Shown: positions 43,620-55,791 of the stretch, one piece after another | How the letters are laid out: every line of letters begins with the position of its first letter | Numbering within the stretch: the stretch's first letter is position 1 | Source of the DNA: Neoceratodus forsteri | Lineage: Eukaryota > Chordata > Ceratodontiformes > Ceratodontidae | Length of the DNA: 64,000 bases | Assembly: GCA_016271365.2 (NCBI GenBank) | Contig: CM057449.1 | Coordinates: 1,565,768,501 to 1,565,832,500, forward strand | Reading direction: 5' to 3' | Translations under genes and position numbers: made by a program | Notes under the pieces: model-generated | What the model was told of the DNA's origin: nothing | Databases searched by the model: none | Seen by the model: the letters and a program-made list of their open reading frames with translations, nothing else

Positions 43620-45180
43620 GGTTAACAGATTGTGATTCCTGGGAAGGGACAGAGGAGGATGGACTGCTAAGGATAGCAGGAGTGGATACCAGGGCTGTCT
43701 GGCCCAATCCAGAGCTATCAGAATGACTTTGCATGATTGGGATCTGATTTTGACTAGCACTTTGAACAGGAAAGGAAAGGGAGGGAAGGCATAGAGAAAC
43801 TTCCCCTCCCAACTGAGGGCTAAGGCATCCAGTGGGAGTGAGCCCAACACTGGGGGCCTGCAGCAAAAAAGAGGAAGTTGGTGATTGTCTGGGGCTGCAA
43901 AAAGATCTATCTGCAGGGTGCCCCATCTGGCAAATACTACTCCCAAGACCAGGGGATCCAGTGACCATTCGTGGTGGCCCTGGGAAATCCTGCTGAGAGC
44001 ATCTGCCAGGACATTGTCCTTGCCTGGGAGGTGAACTGCCATAAGGGAGGTGTTCAGGGAGTAAGCCAGAGACCACAGCTTCATCGCTTCGGTGCACAAG
44101 GCCGTAGACCGAGTGCCCCCTTGCTTGTTGATGTACCACATTGTAGTGGTGTTGTCTGTTCTGACCTGAATACTCTTGTTCTGAACAGATTTGGAAAAAG
44201 CTTGAAGTGCTAGAAAAACTGCTATGAGCTCCAACAGGTTGATGTGGAGCAGAGATTCCTGGGGAGACCACAGACCCTGGGTGGTGAGGTCGCCCATGTG
44301 AGCTCCCCAGCCCAAGAGGGACGCATCTGTAGTAAGGATTAGAGAATGAGACTGAGTGACAAAAGGAACCCCTTGTCTCAGGTTGCTCTGATCCTGCCAC
44401 CACTGTAGGGCTTGGATCAGGGTTCGAGTTACTGGGATCAGCTTGGTAAGAGGATCCTTTCTTTGAGACCAAAAAGCTCTCAAATGGAACTGGATGTCCC
44501 TCATCTGAAATCTTGCTCCTTGCACTACTGCTGTGGAAGCAGCCATGTGTCCTAGGAGCTGCAGAAAATGCCTTGCTGGCCGGGAGACCTACAGGGTAAA
44601 TGAGGAGGCCAGGGAGACTAGGGTCTTTTCCCTGTCCAGGGGGAGGAAGACCCTGGCTTCCTGTGTGTTCAGTTCTGCACCTAAGAAGGTAAGAAGCTGG
44701 ACCAGCTCTAGAACTGACTTTGAGAGATTCAGAAGGAAACCTAGAGAGGTAAGCAGTTGCTGTGTTATCTGAAGGTGTAAATTGACCTGGTCTGGGGACT
44801 GGCCTACTAAGAGCCAATCGTCCAGGTAAGGAAAGATGGCAATCTTTTGCCTTCTTAGGTAGGCAACTGCTACAGCCAGGCATTTGGTGAATACCCTTGG
44901 GGCAGAAGTGAGGCCGAAGGGCATTGCTCTGAACTGGTAGTGGCCTGAGGGCAGCTCGAACCTGAGATACTTTCGATGGGAGCTTCTGATGGGAATATGG
45001 AAGTAGGCATCCTTGAGGTCCAGGGAAGCTAGCCAGTCCCCTGGCCTTAGAGAGGGTAGGATAATTCCCAGAGTCACAATTTTGAACTTTGGCTTTAAAA
45101 GGTGCTTGTTTAAATATCTGAGATCCAGGATGGGCCGCCATTTTCTGTCTTTTTGGGGTAAGGAAGTACCTGGAGTACAA
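43620..45180 (-). pseudogene. DIRS reverse transcriptase-RNase H
   Basis: RT: WLASLDLKDAYFHIPI (motif A), MPFGLTSAPRVFTK (motif B) and FPYLDDWLL (catalytic DD) in the frame 45077-44589. After a frame change, RNase H and a trailing domain occupy 44546-43539: LTTDASLLGWGAH, LLELIAVFLAL, RTDNTTTMWYIN and DNVLADALSR supply the D-E-D-D residues, followed by a DIRS-typical tail (LQIDLFAAPDN, WARQPWYPLLL). A further open frame of 529 codons in this region is an overlapping non-coding frame. The active-site residues are intact, but frameshifts break the polyprotein. Confidence 0.9.
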
Positions 45181-45407
45181 ACCTTGCCCTGGTGTAGGGA
45201 GGAACCCTTTCCACAGCTCTGAGAGCCAGGAGGGTAGAGATCTCTGCCTCTAGGGTGAGTGCCTCTGATGGAGTTGCAGGTGGAAAGATCTGGTTCTCAG
45301 CTTTGGAAATTTTTGAAGCTGAGAATCAGTCCCTGGCTTACTACTTCCAGGACCCATTGTCTGATGTTAAAGACTTCAGTCCTGTACAAAGTAAGCCAGT
45401 CTGCCCC

Positions 45408-46984
45408 TCACAGGTAGAGGAGAATTGGCCCTGGCAATCCCATCAGGATGCCTGCTTGGCAGGGGCTTTGGGCTGAGGGGTGGAAGCAGACCTGCTTGTA
45501 CCCCTGCCTGCCTCTCCTCTCAAAGAACCCCTCTGAGCATAGGCGGAGAGGAAGCTTTTGCTTGGTAAAAGGCCTATGAAAAGGCCTGCCCCTGCCTCTA
45601 GGAAGCTGCTTTTGAGGAGTGGCCTGCCTTTCCTTGGCCTGTGCACTCCTATAGGTGGTCCTATATTCATCCATTTTCTTCATGTAATTCTCTGTTTGCT
45701 CCCCAAATAGAGAATTTCCCACAACAGGAAAATCCATGGCCTTAGACTGGGTATCCTGAGACAGGGTAGTACATCTGAGCCAAGCCACCTTGGATGCCTC
45801 AATACCATCCATAGCCACCTGTTCCAGCTCCCTGGCAAGCTGGTCAGGGACTTGTTTCACTAGGGCCAGCACAGTATCCCATCTGGATTTCTGGTACCTA
45901 GTAGCATAAGCCATATAATTTGCTTGTCTGAGTCCCAAAGATGCTGCCATGTACTGTTTCTTTGCCATAGCATCAATCTTCCTGGAGTCCTTCTCGGGGT
46001 GAAGCTAGGGGAATATTAGCCTTGTCACAGGCTGCAGCCTGCACTACCCCCACATGGCTGCATTGTTGAGTGAGGAAATCAGTGTCGGAGCCTGATAAGG
46101 TATACCTCTTGCCCATCCTTTTATCCACAGGAGGTATAGTGTGAGGAGTTTTTAAAACTTTTACTGTCTGTTTCGAAAAGATTTATGCAAAGGAATAGAC
46201 AGTCTCCTAGACTCTGGAATATCCATCATTTCTACATAGTCTGGCTCCTCTTGGTCATCAACAGCTTCCTCAACAGGGAGCTGGAGAGTTTCAGCAACTT
46301 TTTTATAAAACATGAAATGAGAAGGGGACTCAGAAAGCCTTGGAGGAGAAACCCCTAGGGGTCTATCTGGAGAGATGTCCGGATCAATGGGCACATCCAG
46401 ATCTTCAAAACCATATTCACTCTCCTCATATTCCTCTTCCCCTTCCCCCGGTTCATAAAAATCCTCAAAATCATAATCTTGAACCGGTGGAACCGGCCAA
46501 ACCGAACGCTTACCTGAAGGTGTCGGTTCGGTCGGAACCAGAGAGAGAGACTGGACAATTTGAATTGCTTTAGCTATTTCCTCAGCAGTTGGGGAGAGAA
46601 CTTTTGGCTCTACACTAGCTGACTTTCTAGTCCTTTTTGCTGGAACCGGCTCCTCAGAACCGGCTCTTCGTTTGCCCGAGGAAGTATCGCCCTGGTCAGA
46701 GGGCACTCCCTCTGGTTCGGTTGGCACCGAACCGGGCTGGCCATCCGGGTCAGCGGACTTTTTGGCCTCCCTTTCCCTGAGCCTACCAACTCTCTTATCT
46801 ATGGTGGCAGCAGGGACATTGTGACAAATCTGGCAGTCTGAATTGAGGTGGTCAAACCCCAGACAATAGACACATGTGGTGTGGGGTCAGCCTTAGCAAA
46901 AGCTTCCCCACAAACACTACAGTGTTGAAACCCAGTGGGTCCGGGTTTTTCTTTGGGTTTCAGACATAATGCCAGCCTAACCAA
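45408..46984 (-). pseudogene. DIRS gag-like gene
   Basis: The N-terminus has paired zinc knuckles (HCSVCGEAF, then CVYCLGFDHLNSDCQIC after a frameshift near 46885). A low-complexity acidic/basic region (46727-46161, with KRRAGSEEPVPAKRTRK) follows. The C-terminal part (45968-45408) has MAKKQYMAASLGLRQANYMA and YATRYQKSRWD, typical of DIRS Gag, and a Gly/Arg/Pro-rich tail (LPRGRGRPFHRP). It probably binds RNA. The frame is broken at least twice. Confidence 0.8.
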
Positions 46985-47351
46985 CTTGCCCGCTTACGGC
47001 AATCCACCAAGAAGACACTTTATCGGTTCCCAACCGTCACGGGTTGTGGAAACCGTAATGAAATCTGCTTTTTTAGAACCGATAAGAACCGGAACCGCAC
47101 TTCAAAAAGGACTAGTAGATTTTAAATACAACCTGATCGGTTCAAACCGAACTGATAAAGAATTACAAGTTCCACACAGAAAAATAAATGTAAAACCTAT
47201 CTATTATTTACATTACCACAGACAGAGCTTGAACCGATCGGTTGTAATTTAATTTCAGCAAAACCGAAAATAATACTTTTAAACCGACAAAATGAACCGA
47301 GCAGAAGGAGGAATCTCCGAGCGACTGTTCAGTGAGGTGGAGTAAAGAATC

Positions 47352-47496
47352 GACAGTTTGCGTTTGAAGCACAATAGACAGAGTTTTCAACCGAGCTCGC
47401 GCTCTAAGTTCCATGCCTGCATGGAAAGTTAACTATTTCACCTCTGGAGCAGTTCTAACCTGTGGTCATACTGCAATTGTCATAATATAGCAAGAC
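47352..47496. repeat. DIRS 5' inverted terminal repeat
   Basis: GACAGTTTGCGTTTGAAGC to CATAATATAGCAAGAC, the inverted copy of 42028-42172. It lies upstream of gag. Confidence 0.93.
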
Positions 47497-47512
47497 TTCA
47501 TGTTGTTTGAAG

Positions 47513-47760
47513 AAGGCTATGCTGAAAATTTGGTGCGCAAATATGGTAGAATGCCCAGGTTATGACTAAACATTACACTATTTCACTGTTCACTCATAAC
47601 TTAACTAATTTTCAATATTTTGACTCCAGATTTTCAACATACCCATTTTTCCACACTACCTCATGCACATGACGTGTCATTTTTAAAGTCCTGGACAAGA
47701 TGTCTTTTCACACCTGTAGTGTGCAATGACATTTCAGCCAACACACTATAAATGGTACAT
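47513..47760. repeat. Palindromic repeat family, right flank of the DIRS insertion
   Basis: GGCTATGCTGAAAATTTGG continues the unit cut at 41986. ATTTTGACTCCAGATTTTC and the CACTACCTCATGCACATGAC words repeat those seen at 41800-41850. Confidence 0.72.
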
Positions 47761-49586
47761 GTCATGTCATGTCTATAAGGGGAATCCTAAAGCAAGTATC
47801 TTCAAAACTTGTGTTCAAAATAAAAATTAAAAAAATTGTTTAACATGCATCAAACATCTGGCATTGACAAATGCTTGTTAATTTTGTACAAGGTGTAATA
47901 TTGTTCAGCAAATCAGCATCAGAGTATTATGAATTTCTACTTTAAAGTCTGACTTTGCCGCACCTTCTCTGGGTAGGCAGAACATTTTCCATATGTTATG
48001 GAAGTGGAAATAAGCAGCTCGGAGGGTTGAAATGTGCTGTGTCCCTCTTAACATAGGGCAGTTCAGAGGTGTTTGTGTGTGGAGCTTTTCAGAAAAAGGA
48101 AAAAAATTAATGTCAGCTTCTGGGTTGGTCAGCGAAGCTCCAGGTCAGCTGTAAAATGCTGATTAAAATGCAGGACAAGCCACTGTTTTAAGGTAGAAAT
48201 CTCAAAATTTTCCAAGGGAGCATACCACTGCCCCTCCCCAATTTGGTTAAGATTTTAGCTATGGGATATTATCCCTCCCCAACTATACAACTCTGGTGAC
48301 ACCCCTGCAGCAAGCCATCCGTTTATTTTATGTTATTTATTTATGTATGTATTCATTCACTTAAAAATAAACCTTTGAGCATAGGCACTCTTTTACAAAG
48401 GTTCCACGTCAAGGACAAGGACAATGTACAGGGAGAAATTAACAACTGAATACAAAAGTAAGCAGTTCCAGAGAAGCATTGTCAAGTATCAGTACAAGCA
48501 GGTAGTGCAAGTCGATATTGCAGCATATCATGTAGTCAAGGGCAGGAAAGAGCAAGGAAAAGCTAGTGCAGAGTATATGACATTAACTGATTAGAAGGAG
48601 ACAGTGATAACAATATGCTCTACAGTCAGTTACTATAGATGAATATGTCAGTTATAGCAGTTACATTTGGATTCAAGCGTGAGAACCTTTTTTGGTTTTC
48701 TCTTAAGGAGGGCTATTTTTGGGAGACCCACCAAGGATTCAGTAAATTTGTTCAGCCACTGAGGTGCTCTGACTGCAAAGGAACACGTGGCCTGGTTTGT
48801 TTTTCAGAAGGGTGCTAACAGGGCATTCCTAGACATCTGTTAATGTCATGTACTGTACAACAGTTGCACTTTCTGCAGACCGCTGTAAAAAGTTCAGTAA
48901 AAATTATATTAAACATGAAAAAAGGGTACACACTCTTCCTATCTCAGAATCTGCCACTTCTCCCCCCCAACCCCGAGACTGCAGCTAAAGTTACAACAGT
49001 ACAGGTGGGTTCTAACTCATCAGCAGGAGTAGCCAGCGCCTCTGGCTGCCCCAAACTGAGTTACTGCATTGTGACTAGTTTAGGGTATATAAACACCTGG
49101 TCACTCTAACTCAACTAAGCTGTTTTGCAAACTGCTGGCATTTATCAGAGATCCATTAACAAAATATTTAGCAGTTCAAACATGTTTAGTAGTACATCAT
49201 AGTGACAAGTAAAATCTATGTTGTTTAGTTTTCAGAGGAACTTTTTTCCTGTGGCAGCACGATGCAGACTGGGTAGGACCCAAGAGAATTAGATGTCCAT
49301 TTTTTCAAGAGGGACCCAGAGGTGTAAACAAGAGCAACAATGCAGAATAAATATGCACTACATCCTTGTACTCCATCACAGTGACATTACACTTGGACTT
49401 AAACATGTTCAGACAGTATTTTTGGCACCATTTTTTTAAATGTATTCTGTGAATCGATAGATTGTAACAAAGCAGGTAAATTATGTAAATTAGGTAAATT
49501 ATGTAAATTCCAGAATGTAAATAAAAGAACGTTAACCCAGGGAGGAATGTAAGAGTGGGGGTCTTATGAAATGAGTATGAGCAGAT
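47761..49586. other. No gene recognised
   Basis: The stretch is AT-rich. A short tandem repeat of GTAAATTATGTAAATTAG type lies at 49470-49510. Open frames are short and featureless. Confidence 0.45.
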
Positions 49587-49590
49587 CTAG

Positions 49591-51623
49591 TGTAACCCCT
49601 AGGTGGTGCCAACCTATGGGCTACTACCCCTGCCTGCGTGACTGTACACAGGTTGAGGGGCCTGAGTTCTGTGAACTGGTGCCTCCACCCAGAGGAATGG
49701 TATTGGGGTAGCGTAACTGCTTTGGCATAGCTCTCTGGGATGCTATAACCCCTTCCCACCAACCCTTCTAGTGGCCTGAACAATAAAGCAATAGAACATT
49801 CACATTCCCCGAATAACAGTAATGATATGCTCACATCCCTTGCACTTACCACCAGGGCTAGATTGTCTGCAACTGCCCTGGAGACCCCTTGGAAAATAAG
49901 ACCAGTGATGCAACAATACAATAGTAATACTGCAACCCAACCAATAAGGTACACACTAGCCAGGTTAAACGTGAAAACCAACAATCTGGTTTATTTAGGG
50001 GGATTGAACAAGGATGGGGTGTGAATCTAGCAAATGACTGGCACTTCCAATTTGATTCAGATTAATTCAGCATGCACTGTATGTCCCTTTGAAATAGTTC
50101 CACAACCCTGGGTACCCAGTATGTTAAACAGGCTAGCCTGAAGAGCTGACCGGTGTAGGCCGGCTTTGCAGCTGTTGTTGGGGTCCTTAGAAAGGAAAAT
50201 AGTTAACATGCATACAACCAAAATATTTGTAATCCTGAGCCAGATGGCTCAGTCCTTTGCAATAAACCCAGAACAAGATAATCAGATGGTGCACACTGAT
50301 TATAGCTGTTATTGCAGGGAGCTACCCTGAAGTTACTCACACTACCCAAACCAGGTTGTAGGACTGGCGAGATGAAGACCTCATGGTGTTGATCCGGATG
50401 GCCAGGGGAAGCAGGGCCTACATGACTCACCTCCTGGTGGTCGCTACCTGTTTGATGGTGTTGTCAAGGGGGCTGAATCCCCAAGTGGGTCTTTTGCCAA
50501 GAAGATCTCTGAATCAAGGATTGCAGCCTAGGCTGAGATGGCAGGGCCCAGGCAGGGTGAACAGTTTGGAAAAAGGTCTGTGATCGGTTGCTGGAGCTGC
50601 CTCCAGCTGGCATAACAGATTTCGTCGTGGGGAATCAAATCACAACCCATGAAACACATTCAGCACATTTAAATCAAGAACTTCACTGAGTAACAGTTTG
50701 GATAAAGTCCGGTTGCAAATTACAGAGTCTCTGCCCAAACCTTTAAATTCAAAGCTATTTTCTCTTATTCAGGCAGGCTGATCACTTCTGGAGCAAGTCT
50801 TCAGTCCCACTTGCAAACTGCAGTAACACAACTTTTCTCTCTTCTGATGCAGGTCTCAACCAGCAATCGGAAAAGTCTGACTTTCACACATGGCGATATC
50901 TTAAGCCAGAGAACGTGACAGGCAAGCCAGTGGAGCCTTCCTGCTGATTCTTCTATGCTCCTATAAGGAGCAGCTGCTCGATTGCTCGAGCTGTTCACCC
51001 TCAACCTCCTACTTTCGACTGACTCTGCTTCAGGCAGTTTTGAGTATATCCTCTGAAATCCAAAGGGTTCAGTTGGCTGAGGAAACTGTCTGTCACAGCA
51101 AGGGCTCCCCCTCCAAGTCCATTTAGGCACCAAACACTTAAAACTACAAATACCACAGAATTTTCTTCCGACAAGACCTCAGTGGACAGTCTCCATTTTA
51201 AGTCCCCTGAGGTTCAATTGGTCCGACACTGGAAGTCCAGAACCAAAATGGTGGCTCCTATTCAAAACTCAAGCTGCAATTTAAAGCAGGTTAGACAAAC
51301 TCCTCTATCATTATTATTATAGCAGATAAACAGTAAATAATCACTTTCTGTAACAAAGCTCCTCCTGCACAATTAGCGACTGCAGAATGGAGCAGAATAA
51401 TGAACTGTGTGGTGGGTTATGAGTCTTAATTCACTCGAGCCCAGCCCAGACAAATTTTCTAACACAGACCAGACAATCTCTTAAAGAGACAGGTACGGAG
51501 GCTCAGTAGAGCAGTCTCATGCAGACAATTAGAACTAATGTGGGCAGGACACCATCCTGACAGTGGACATTTTAGAAACACAGGAAGACACTTTAGTAAC
51601 CCGTATTTGTAGGGGGGGTTACA
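49591..51623. mobile_element. Probable solo LTR (2,033 bp)
   Basis: The segment begins TGTAACCCC and ends GGGGTTACA, the TG...CA inverted termini of an LTR. It is flanked on both sides by CTAG (49587-49590 and 51624-51627), a 4-bp duplication. It contains an AATAAA (49792) and no recognisable gag, pol or env. A DNA transposon with a 4-bp duplication is the alternative. CTAG is palindromic and short, so chance is not excluded. Confidence 0.55.
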
Positions 51624-51679
51624 CTAGTAGTCAGGGAGGCAGCATTGGGGCTAGCATCAGCCATAAACAAACATCTAAT

Positions 51680-53998
51680 TAGGCATTTTAGCACATTTGC
51701 TGCAGCCACTTCCAAGAGCAGGGTCATTCTCGATGCTCTACAGGGGGCATGCCTCAGACAGCTAGTGTTGGAACCCACTTGTGAGGGAGCAATTTTAGAC
51801 TGGTACTTTCAAATGGGGATGGAGAAAGGATCTCAGATTTAGAAGTGGGTAGCCATCTGGGAAGATGTGACCACCAAGCAGTGTGGTTCATGATGAACAC
51901 AGCCATAGAGTCAAGCCATACAAAAGCAAGGGTAATGGATTTTAGGACGGCTGACTTTGGGAAAACAGGAGAGTGCCTCAGAAAAGCACTAGCAAACAGG
52001 CAAGAAGGAGAAGTAGAGGAACAATGGGGAAAAAATCAAAACAGCCATCACAGAGGCAACAAGTCTTTGTGTGAAGCAAATCAACAAAACAAAACAAAAG
52101 AAAAAAACACTATGGTTCTCAAAAGAGGTGGCGGGGAAGGTTAGGGAGAAAAAGGTAGCATTCAGGAAGTATAAGGAAACACAGAAGGAGTAGGACAGAG
52201 AACTGTACCAGTTAAAGCAGAAGGAAGCGGGGAAGGCAGTCAGAATAGCAAAGGCCCAAACTGAGGAAAAGATAGTCACCTCAGTTAAGAAGGGGGATAA
52301 AACCTTTTATAGGTACATTAGGGAGCGAAGTAAGATCAAGGAAGGGATAGTGAGGCTTAATAAAGGGAAGGGGGTATACAGAGGGTGACAGTGAAAAGCA
52401 GGGATACTGAATGAATACTTCTGCTCAGTATTCAAAAAAGAGAATGGCAAGGTACCTAGACCAAACAATAGAAGCACTCTGGATAGGAGGATCAATACCA
52501 GTCCATTCACAGAAGAAAGGGTCCTGAAAGAACTCTTACCTGAGGACTGAAAGAGGGCAGATGTGATTCCTCCTTCACAAAAGTGGGAACAAGACAGAGG
52601 CAGGAAACTACAGACCTGTTTGACTTCAGTGGTAGGGAAAGTGATGGAATCACTTCTGAAGGAAAGAATTTTAGAGTACCTAGAGGTCAGTGGTGCACAG
52701 GACTCAAGCCAGCATAGATTCACAGGGGGAAGGTCATGTCAGACTAAGCTAATCAATTTCTTTGACTGAATGGCCAACGTAATAGACCAGGGAGGGGCTG
52801 TGGACATGGCCTACCTAGACTTTAGCAAGGCATTTGACACAGTCCTACACAAAATATTAATAAACAAGTTAGCCAGCCTGGAAGTGGGTCCCAGGGTTGT
52901 AACCTGGGTAAAACATTGGTTGGACAGCAGAACGCAGAGGGTTGTAGTAAATGGAATCCACTCCAAAGATAGGGGGGTTACTAGTGGGGTATCACAGGGT
53001 TCGATACTGGGACTGGTCCTCTTTAATGTCTTTATGGGTAACATTGCAGATGGACTGGAAGGGAAAGTATGCCTCTTTGCAGACGACACAAAGATCTGCA
53101 ACAGGGTTGATACACAAGGTAGGGTAGAAAGGATGAGAAGGGACTTGGCAAAGTTGGAGGAATGATCAAAAATATGGCCGCTTAGATTCAATGCAAAGAA
53201 GTGCAAAGTAGTGCACCTGGGAAACAAAAACCCAGGGGAAGAGTACAGAATGTGGGGGGAGGTATTAACAACAACACAAATGGAAAGGGACCTGGGGGTA
53301 GTCATATCAGATGACCTAAAGGTAGGCAAGCAATGTGAGAAGGCAGTAAGGAGGGCTGGGGGGATACTGGGATGCATAGGGAGAGGCGTCACTAGTAGAA
53401 AACCGGAAGTTGTTATCCCTCTGTACAGACAGTTGGTGAGACCCCATCTGGAATACTGCATGCAGTTCTGGAGACCCCATCTCAGCAAGGACATAGGATG
53501 GAGGCAGTTCAGAGGAGGGCAACTGAAATGGTGCAGGTTCTGCACCAGAAGTCATACGAAGAGGGACTAAAGAAGTTTAATATGTATACCCTCGAGGAAA
53601 GGAGGGAGAGGGGGGACATGATAGAAACATTTACATACCTCTAGGGAATCAACAAAGTCCAAGAGGGCAGCATCTTTCAGAAAAAGAGATGTGCACAAAC
53701 AAGGTGGCCCAATTTGAAGATAGAGAGGGGATGGCTTTGGGGCAATGTAAGGAAGTATTTTTTCACAGAAATGGTGGTGGTGGTTGCATGGAATGGCCTT
53801 CCTGAGGAGGTTGTGGGGTCAAAAACAGTGGGGGAATTCAAGAATGCATGGGACAGACATAAAGCAATTCTTGGGGTTAGGAGGAAGTAAACTGTTGGTT
53901 AACTAGGATCTGCAGCTTATCTAATAGGTAGGGAAATGGGCAGACTGGGTGGGCCAAGTGGTCCTTATCTGCCATCAAAGTCTATGTTTCTATGTTTA
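51680..53998 (+). mobile_element. LINE family A copy 2 (5' truncated)
   Basis: It starts within the endonuclease region (STFAAATSKSRVILDALQGA). It continues through the linker, RT blocks ([61 protein letters not shown]) and the C-terminal region to the TCTATGTTTCTATGTTTAG tail. Stops and frame changes occur throughout. PQG of motif B is altered to SQG. Confidence 0.9.
52770..53165 (+). pseudogene. LINE family A copy 2 reverse transcriptase fragment
   Basis: 131 codons contain the palm motifs DFSKAFD, GVSQGSILG and FADDTK. It is preceded by a TGA at FFD-TGA (52768), which cuts the same frame, and it ends at a TGA after LEE. Confidence 0.87.
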
Positions 53999-54249
53999 GG
54001 AAACATCTAAAATTGATGAATGTAAAATAAATAGTGCATGAGTCAAAAGAAGGCCAGCCAAGGTGTTTGTAAAGAGTGCAGCGATGAGAAAATCCAGGGC
54101 TGGAAAAAATAAAATAAAATCTGAGACTAGAGGCAACAAGTCTGCATATGAAATATTTTACTCCTTGCAAGTTACTGACATTAGCAGACTGGCTTCTATA
54201 AATAAATGGTAAAGAGTACATAAGAGTAGCATGGCAAAATTAACAATGG
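53999..54249. other. No gene recognised
   Basis: AT-rich sequence between the family A copy and the truncated family E LINE. Confidence 0.4.
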
Positions 54250-54540
54250 CGAATACAGAAGCAGGAGAGGGCAGTAAGAGGTGCCAGATAGAATGGAGTC
54301 AATAAGCTGGAGAAGGGAGGTGGTGGTGGAGTGGAACTTTCAAAAGTCAGACTGGAAAGTGGTGAAGGAGGAGGCTAACTCAAGGAAGAGGGAAAGCTGA
54401 GTTAGCATAAGATGTTCTTAGATTTTAGCCAGAGTGGGGAGCAGGGAGATAGGTCAGTAGTTGCCAAGGGAGGTGGAGTCACCCCCTTTGGGAAGAGGGA
54501 TAACTGTGGACTGTTTTCAGGTATTAGGGATGGAGGTTAA
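54250..54540 (-). mobile_element. LINE family E, copy 2: truncated RT piece
   Basis: On the minus strand, broken frames match the 37-kb copy: NSPQ-VIPLPKGGD, GNYRPISLLP-LAK, LMLTQLSLFLE, then LLQLIDSIL. It ends near 54250, so motif A onward is missing. The upstream part (SPDGLD, then TSLLNLFF) lies at 58944-59060. The two pieces are separated at a TTAA by another element. Confidence 0.75.
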
Positions 54541-54742
54541 GGAACAGTCAGCAAAGAAGGCCCCACACTAAAGTATGTGTCTGGTCCCAAATTCAACTCT
54601 GTATGCAAAACATTTTGGTTTGTTGTTTACTGTAGTATAGTAGAAACATAGAATTTGACAGCAGATAAGGACCGCTTGGCCCACCTAGTCTGCCCATTTT
54701 CCTACCTAACAGATAAGCTGCAGATCCTAGTTAACCAACAGC

Positions 54743-55791
54743 TTACTTCCTCCTACCCCCCACTAGGACTGCCTTATGTCTATCCCATGCATTCTTGAAT
54801 TCCCCCACTGTTCTTGACTCCACGACCTCCTCAGGGAGACTGTTCCATGCATCCACAACCCTCTCCATGAAAAAATACTTCCTCACATTACCTCTGAGCC
54901 GTCCCTCCTTTATCTTCAAATTGTGCCCCCTTGTTCTTGCACATCTCTTTTTCTGAAAGATGCTACCCTCTTGGACTTTGTTGATTCCCTTGAGGTACTT
55001 GAAAGTTTCTATCATGTCCCCTCTCTCCCTTCTTTCCTCAAGGGTATACATATTCAGCTCCTTTAGTCTTTCTTCGTAGGTCTTCTGGTGCAGACCCTGC
55101 ACCATTTTGGTTGCCCTCCTCTGGACAGCCTCCACTCTGTCTATGTCTTTGTGGAGATGGGGTTTCAGAACTGCACATAGTACTCAGATGGGGTCTCACC
55201 AACTGTCTGTACAGAGGATAACAACTTCCTGTTTTCTACTATTGATGCCTCTTCCTATGCATCCCAGTATCCCCCAGCCTTCCTTACTGCCTTCTCACAT
55301 TGCTTGCCCGCCTTTAGGTCATCTGATATAATTACCTCAGGTCCCTTTCCATTTTACTATTGTCAGTATCTCACCCCCATTGTGTACTCTTCCCTGGGTT
55401 TTGTTTCCCAGGTGCATTACCTTGCACTTTGCATTGAATCTGAGCTGCCATACATTTGACCATTCCTCCAACCTTGCCAAGTCCCTTCTCATCCTTTCCA
55501 CTTCATCTTGTGTATCAACCCTGTTGCAGAGCTTTGTGTCATCTGCAAAGAGACTATATCTTTTCCTTCCAGATGCTCTCCAATGTCACCTATAAAGACA
55601 TTAAATAGGACGGGTCCCAGTACTGAACCCTGCGGTACCCCACTAGTTACCCTCCTTTCTTCACTGTGGACTCCGTTTACTACTACCCTTTGCGTCCTGT
55701 TGTCCAGCCAGTTTTTTATCCAGGCTACCACCTTGGGACCCACTCCAAGGCTGGCTAACTTGTATATTAATCTTTGTGTGAACTGTGTCAA
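54743..55791 (-). pseudogene. LINE family A copy 3 RT palm and C-terminal region
   Basis: [39 protein letters not shown] and a damaged FADD region (55791-55489) precede MVQGLHQKTYEERLKELNMY to RVVDAWNSLPEEVVESRTVG (55135-54743). The motif A portion lies just upstream in another frame. Confidence 0.87.

Larger units (their letters stand above)
41987..47512 (-). mobile_element. DIRS-type tyrosine-recombinase retrotransposon, structurally complete
   Basis: All genes run on the minus strand, in the order gag, RT-RNase H, tyrosine recombinase. Inverted terminal repeats of about 145 bp lie at 42028-42172 and 47352-47496. A short segment between the last gene and the 3' repeat (42435-42525) consists of the complement of both extreme ends joined together, which is the internal complementary region that DIRS elements use to circularise. 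These elements integrate through a tyrosine recombinase and leave no target duplication; the flanks here join as ...TATAAGAA/GGCTATG.... Several frameshifts make this copy inactive. Confidence 0.93.

Noticed and set aside
43591..45180. A 529-codon minus-strand open frame as a novel protein
   Set aside because: It overlaps the RT and RNase H coding region of the DIRS element in another frame and is Ser/Pro/His-rich without a domain.
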